NCBI GenBank assembly: GCA_036795455.1
Contig: DAIRET010000048.1
Location: forward strand, 1 to 17,917
Length of the DNA stretch: 17,917 bases
Direction: 5' to 3'
From: DAIRET01 sp036795455
GTDB taxonomy: Bacteria > Bacteroidota > Ignavibacteria > Ignavibacteriales > Ignavibacteriaceae
A program made the translations under genes and the position numbers. Below the pieces are notes generated by a model, which was given only the letters and a program-made list of their open reading frames with translations, was not told the DNA's origin and made no database searches. Of the stretch, positions 14,809-17,917 are shown piece after piece (position 1 is the first letter of the stretch; the number at the start of each line of letters is the position of its first letter).

Positions 14809-15264
14809 TTATCTCCACCACCCGCCTCTGGATGAGCGTCCCGGTCTATTTGGTCTGTCTTTACCGTAGTACCTGCAGTTCTGTTCGCTCCAGATAGTTT
14901 TTTGAGTGTCATCAAGAACATCGTAAATATCCATTTTCATATTGGATGCAGAATTTCTAATCTTACTTCTGAGCTTGTCAATATCATCTTCAAGCTGTAA
15001 ATATTTTTTCCTGTCGATATTCTTACTTCTCATATATTCTCTTTTTTCAAGAATACTTTTTTGAAGGTCTGCCCGCAAATCAATCATCTGCTTATCATGT
15101 TTTGTCCTTATGTCAGCGATTTTCTCTTTTTGAGCACCTGTAAGATTAAGTTCGGCGATACAATCCAGCCTTTGTTCCATTCGCATTCTTTGAGCAAATG
15201 CGGTTTCTGAAGTTATTAGTAATGCTAATGCGAGTATTGCTATGGATAGCACTGTGCGTTTCAT
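14809..15264 (-). CDS. Spy/CpxP-like periplasmic protein
   Basis: Exported protein of 151 residues with a signal peptide (1-24, cleavage after AFA). The rest is mostly helical and highly charged. The LTxxQ motif of the Spy/CpxP family is present (LTGAQ, 41-45), and a second, weaker copy lies near 117-121 (LDDTQ). Two cysteines (C35 and C130) could form a disulfide in the periplasm. The C-terminus is rich in Arg, Gly and Trp. Family members act as ATP-free chaperones or envelope-stress and metal sensors. The gene is divergent from the sigma/anti-sigma operon, suggesting it is part of the same regulon. Confidence 0.75.
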   Translation of the reverse strand: MKRTVLSIAILALALLITSETAFAQRMRMEQRLDCIAELNLTGAQKEKIADIRTKHDKQMIDLRADLQKSILEKREYMRSKNIDRKKYLQLEDDIDKLRSKIRNSASNMKMDIYDVLDDTQKTIWSEQNCRYYGKDRPNRPGRSSRGGWWR

Positions 15265-15355
15265 TTTTTATCCTTTCACTTGATTTTTGATTCTGACAAT
15301 TGGACAGTAAGTAATCTGAAAGGGTTTAAATAATTTTCAATCTGTTAAAATCGCC

Positions 15356-15388
15356 TTTGTCTCTTAATAACGAATCATTTATTTTTTG
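15356..15388 (+). promoter_or_regulatory. Possible promoter of the sigma-factor operon
   Basis: TTTG (15356-15359), a 20-base spacer and TATTTTTTG (15380-15388) approach the Bacteroidota consensus, with one extra base in the second element. It would give a leader of about 55 bases before ATG 15450. The stretch 15265-15449 is the shared control region for the two divergent units. Confidence 0.3.
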
Positions 15389-15449
15389 CAGGGTAAAATT
15401 AAACTAATTTGAAAGATGACCTGTCAAATGGTTGATATTAAAATATAAT

Positions 15450-16010
15450 ATGATTGAAAAACCGACTGATTTTGAACTCGTTAAGAGATTTACCGGAGGT
15501 GATGAAGCATCATTTAATGAAATTGCGAGGAGATACCAGCAAAAAATATACTGGCACGCAAGAAGAATGATCGGAAATCACCTTGACGCTGACGAAGTAG
15601 TTCAGGAGGTGCTTATTGTTCTATACGAAAAACTGAAGAACTTTAAATTTCAATCTTCACTATATACCTGGGTTTATAGAATAACAGCTACAAGAAGTAT
15701 TAATTTTCTGAATAAGAAAAAAATAAAGAGGTTGTTTTCTTTTGACGATCAAACGGGTGAAATTGTTAATGAAGAAACAGATATTCTAACCCGGTTGGAA
15801 CAGAAAGAAAAGATGGAATATCTCGATAAAGTATTACAGAAACTGCCATCTAAACAGCGAGAGATTTTTATTTTACGCAATTTTGACGGTCTAAGTTACG
15901 AAGAAATATCGGAAATTACTGGGAAAAGCGTGGGTGGATTAAAAGCTAATTACTTCCATGCATTTGTAAAAGTAAACGAACTAATGAATAAAAATTATGG
16001 AAAAGATTAA
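15450..16010 (+). CDS. ECF-type RNA polymerase sigma factor
   Basis: Sigma-70 family protein of 186 residues in the size range of extracytoplasmic-function factors. Region 2 spans about residues 15-85, with AYR-like ARRYQQKIYWHARRMIG, the acidic DADEVVQEVLIVLYEKL core and the TWVYRITATRSINFL stretch. Region 4 spans about 120-175, with LPSKQREIFILRNFDGLSY and EEISEITGKSVGGLKAN as the -35-binding helix-turn-helix. The ATG at 15450 is chosen because the family alignment begins there; a TTG at 15432 would add six residues with no support. It overlaps the next gene by 14 bases, the usual sign of a sigma/anti-sigma pair. The activating signal is unknown but is likely envelope stress. Confidence 0.9.
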   Translation: MIEKPTDFELVKRFTGGDEASFNEIARRYQQKIYWHARRMIGNHLDADEVVQEVLIVLYEKLKNFKFQSSLYTWVYRITATRSINFLNKKKIKRLFSFDDQTGEIVNEETDILTRLEQKEKMEYLDKVLQKLPSKQREIFILRNFDGLSYEEISEITGKSVGGLKANYFHAFVKVNELMNKNYGKD

Positions 16011-16587
16011 ACAATTATTTTTGTATCTCGACAATCAGCTATCTTCAGCTGAAAGAAAACAGTTTGAAGAACTGCTGTCGAAAGATGAAGAACTCCGTGA
16101 ATCTTTTAATAAATATAAAGGAAATATGGAAGAGCTTAAATCGCTTCAAAATATAGAAGTTGACAGTGCATATTTTTCAAATCTATCGGCAAGGTTTAGA
16201 GAGAAATACGAACAGAGAAAGAAACCGTTTTATTACAATAAGATTGCAGTAGGAATCGCTACAGCCGCAATTCTATTTATAGTTTTTGTTAATCCCTTTT
16301 CCGATTCAAATAATCTATTTGAAAACGGAGAAATCAGTTTGGAAGAATTGAATCTATATTCATTAAATTCAGTTAACAATGTAGGAAAAATAGAACATTA
16401 CGATCTGGATGATGAAGAACTTGAATTAATAAATTCAAGAATTACGGAGCAATTAGATATCCCGGAAGCACAAATTAACAGGCTTATCTCTATAAATCCG
16501 GGGGAAGTTTATCGGATGGTAGAAGAACTATCGGATAAAGAAGTTGAACAGATTTATAACGATTTAAGTCAAAAAACAATTTTATGA
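15997..16587 (+). CDS. Membrane-bound anti-sigma factor
   Basis: Protein of 196 residues. The N-terminal cytoplasmic part (1-78) is helical, with YLDNQLSSAERKQFEELLSK as in anti-sigma domains. One membrane segment follows (about 83-99, IAVGIATAAILFIVFVN), then an acidic periplasmic part (100-196). The zinc-binding HxxxCxxC motif of many anti-sigmas is absent. Its overlap with the sigma gene, its single membrane span and its size support the role of holding the sigma factor at the membrane until a signal arrives. No similarity to a named family member is claimed. Confidence 0.75.
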   Translation: MEKIKQLFLYLDNQLSSAERKQFEELLSKDEELRESFNKYKGNMEELKSLQNIEVDSAYFSNLSARFREKYEQRKKPFYYNKIAVGIATAAILFIVFVNPFSDSNNLFENGEISLEELNLYSLNSVNNVGKIEHYDLDDEELELINSRITEQLDIPEAQINRLISINPGEVYRMVEELSDKEVEQIYNDLSQKTIL

Positions 16588-16594
16588 GGATATA

Positions 16595-17065
16595 ATGAAA
16601 AACCTTATGCTATTAATAACAGTAGTTTTTCTTGCCGCTTTCGTTCAATTATTGCCCCAGAAAAGAGGGGAAGGAATGCGGAAAATTGAACAGTTGGAAA
16701 AATTGAAACTTATTGAAACACTCAATATGGATGAATCTACTTCAGTGAAGTTTTTTTTGCAGAGGCGGGATTATTATACCAAAAGAAGAAGTTTAACAAT
16801 AAAGGTTGACAGTCTATATTCCGCATTAAAAGAAGAGTTGTCAAACAGTAAGAAGCCCGATGATGCAATATATAAAAAGCTTACTGATGAGTTATTAAGT
16901 GCGGAGAAAGCATTGGCGTTGTTAAGAACTGATTACATTTCTTCATTGTACGGTTTATTAAATTATGAACAGGTATCCCGCTATGTGATATTTGAGAAGA
17001 GATTTAATGAAGAATTGCGAGATATGATTGAAAAACACCGTAAAAGGAAAAGAAATATTCAATAA
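16595..17065 (+). CDS. Exported helical protein, Spy-like, third gene of the sigma operon
   Basis: Protein of 156 residues with an N-terminal signal peptide (about 1-20). The rest is a charged, mainly helical domain ending in a basic tail. LLNYEQVSRYVIFEKRFNEELR (two overlapping stretches near 125-147) resembles the end of Spy/CpxP-type and zinc-resistance-associated proteins. It starts 7 bases after the anti-sigma gene with a GAGGA Shine-Dalgarno, so it is the third gene of the operon and probably acts as a periplasmic sensor or chaperone for the stress response. Confidence 0.65.
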   Translation: MKNLMLLITVVFLAAFVQLLPQKRGEGMRKIEQLEKLKLIETLNMDESTSVKFFLQRRDYYTKRRSLTIKVDSLYSALKEELSNSKKPDDAIYKKLTDELLSAEKALALLRTDYISSLYGLLNYEQVSRYVIFEKRFNEELRDMIEKHRKRKRNIQ

Positions 17066-17090
17066 AATGTTTGCCGGATTCCATTAAGCC

Positions 17091-17121
17091 TTGCATATAA
17101 TAATCTTGAAGGTTAATTTTG
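17091..17121 (+). promoter_or_regulatory. Bacteroidota-type promoter of tRNA-Leu
   Basis: TTG (17091-17093), a 20-base spacer and TAATTTTG (17114-17121) match the consensus fully; the expected transcription start is about 7 bases before the tRNA. This clear case supports the assignment of the same motif elsewhere in the window. Confidence 0.55.
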
Positions 17122-17134
17122 CACTCGATTTTTT

Positions 17135-17219
17135 GCGGAAGTGGTGGAATTGGCAGACACACCATCTTGAGGGGGTGGCGCCGCGAGGCGTGCGGGTTCA
17201 AGTCCCGCCTTCCGCACCA
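17135..17219 (+). tRNA. tRNA-Leu (anticodon GAG), with encoded CCA
   Basis: Acceptor arms GCGGAAG (17135-17141) and CTTCCGC (17209-17215) pair perfectly; discriminator A at 17216 and encoded CCA at 17217-17219. The anticodon stem CCATC/GGTGG encloses loop TTGAGGG, giving anticodon GAG (17169-17171), which reads CUU/CUC leucine codons. A long variable arm (class II, as expected for Leu) precedes the T arm GCGGG-TTCAAGT-CCCGC. All standard features are intact. Confidence 0.97.
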
Positions 17220-17247
17220 TCTATCAATCATAAAGAAGGACCATCTA

Positions 17248-17917
17248 ATGATTAAATTACCGAAATTGTTAGGTTTTGTAGTTGTTGCTCTGTTTTCTGT
17301 TACATCCTTAATTGCTCAGGATATGAACCCGGAAGCAGCTAAATTTTTCAATACTGGTAACGAAAAACTAAAAGCAGGTGATTACCAGTCTGCTATTACA
17401 AACTATGATCAAGCGTTAAAAATTGCTCCAGATTATAGAATCTATTATCAAAAAGGGATTGCACTAAAGAAAGCCGGTAAAAACCAGGAATCTATTCCTG
17501 TTCTTAAAGAAGCTGAGAAACTTAATCACAATTTTCACGGCACATACAATGCTTTAGGTTCAAGTTATTATGCTTTGAACCAGATGGAAGATGCAATAGC
17601 AAACTTTCAAAAAGCAGTAGACATTTCAAAAGATTTGAAATCGAAGAACGATATTAAGAAGAATATTGCGCTTTCTTATCTTAAACTCGGTAACAACCAG
17701 TTGTCCGACGGAAATATGAGCAAAGCTATCGAATATTTACAGAAAGCAGTTGAAAACAATAACCTTGATAATGCTTATTTAGCACTTTCAAGAGCTTACA
17801 ACGAAAACGGTGATTGGGATAAATCAATTGCTGCTGCTGAAAATGCTTTGAAGTACAGGAATTCTATCGGTAAAGGAGGTCCTTACTACTATATGGGATT
17901 AGGCTTCAAGAATAAAG
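17248..17917 (+). CDS. Exported TPR protein, 3' end outside the window
   Basis: Open frame of 223 codons from ATG 17248 to the window edge without a stop. A signal peptide is clear (1-24: MIKLPKLLGFVVVALFSVTS then LIAQ). Tetratricopeptide repeats then fill the visible part: residues about 35-60 (AGDYQSAITNYDQALKIAP), a second near 65-95, a third near 100-130 (NQMEDAIANFQKAVDIS), a fourth near 150-170 (GNMSKAIEYLQKAVENN) and a fifth near 185-205 (GDWDKSIAAAENALKY). A good Shine-Dalgarno (AAGGA, 17236-17240) supports the start. It is probably a periplasmic or surface scaffold; full length and function cannot be judged. Confidence 0.85.
   Translation, partial: MIKLPKLLGFVVVALFSVTSLIAQDMNPEAAKFFNTGNEKLKAGDYQSAITNYDQALKIAPDYRIYYQKGIALKKAGKNQESIPVLKEAEKLNHNFHGTYNALGSSYYALNQMEDAIANFQKAVDISKDLKSKNDIKKNIALSYLKLGNNQLSDGNMSKAIEYLQKAVENNNLDNAYLALSRAYNENGDWDKSIAAAENALKYRNSIGKGGPYYYMGLGFKNK

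Noticed and set aside
15432..15449. TTG at 15432 as start of the sigma factor
   Set aside because: It adds six residues unlike the family; ATG 15450 fits the region 2 start better.
15444..15449. TATAAT as the promoter -10 of the sigma operon
   Set aside because: It abuts the start codon, so the transcript would begin inside the gene; probably a chance AT-rich match.
17004..17231. Minus-strand open frame reading GRRDLNPHASRRHP
   Set aside because: It is the antisense of tRNA-Leu, a well-known false gene.
1..17917. CRISPR arrays, insertion sequences or phage genes
   Set aside because: No regularly spaced repeats, transposase motifs or terminal inverted repeats were seen; the only long direct repeat is the gap artefact.

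Overview
The window is AT-rich bacterial DNA that looks like it comes from the Bacteroidota/Chlorobi/Ignavibacteria side of the tree, most likely an anaerobe or facultative anaerobe. Three things suggest this. Several genes are preceded by the Bacteroidota-type promoter (TTG, 19-20 bases, TAnnTTTG). The outer-membrane proteins are of the PorV-like and helix-hairpin-helix/beta-barrel kinds. There is also a small ferredoxin-type protein of a kind usual in anaerobes. The species cannot be named from sequence alone.

Layout. (1) 1-2885: two outer-membrane beta-barrel proteins. (2) 3041-11723: a one-direction, closely spaced gene set. It encodes a GntR/FCD regulator, a diaminopimelate-dehydrogenase-like oxidoreductase, a 145-residue unknown protein, a fold-type I PLP enzyme, a 78-residue protein resembling the dimerisation domain of B12 aminomutases, a 601-residue B12-binding aminomutase-like protein (broken in this assembly by a run of N), a P-loop NTPase and an NhaC-type antiporter. 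(3) 11746-13998: a terminator, a ferredoxin-type Fe-S protein behind a perfect inverted repeat, dapF, and a small alpha/beta-barrel-like protein. (4) 14118-14744: a membrane-anchored TPR protein ending in a bidirectional terminator. (5) 14809-17065: an envelope-stress-like module with a Spy-like protein on the minus strand, divergent from a sigma factor/anti-sigma/Spy-like operon. (6) tRNA-Leu(GAG), then an exported TPR protein that runs off the window.

The most interesting part is region 2. Its roles parallel the clostridial ornithine and lysine fermentation clusters (B12 aminomutase, amine dehydrogenase, PLP/CoA-type cleavage step, reactivation NTPase, NhaC transporter), but most parts differ. 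The aminomutase domains are in a new order: dimerisation domain alone, then Rossmann (B12), helical and TIM-barrel domains in one chain. The segment that carries the PLP-binding lysine in ornithine and lysine aminomutases is missing, and the first residue of the DxHxxG motif is proline. I infer an undescribed B12-dependent amino-acid or diamino-acid degradation pathway; its substrate is unknown.

All family assignments were made by eye from remembered motifs, with no database search. The 100-N run inside the mutase gene is flanked by an exact 55-base duplication. It is almost certainly an assembly artefact, and collapsing it restores one intact reading frame.
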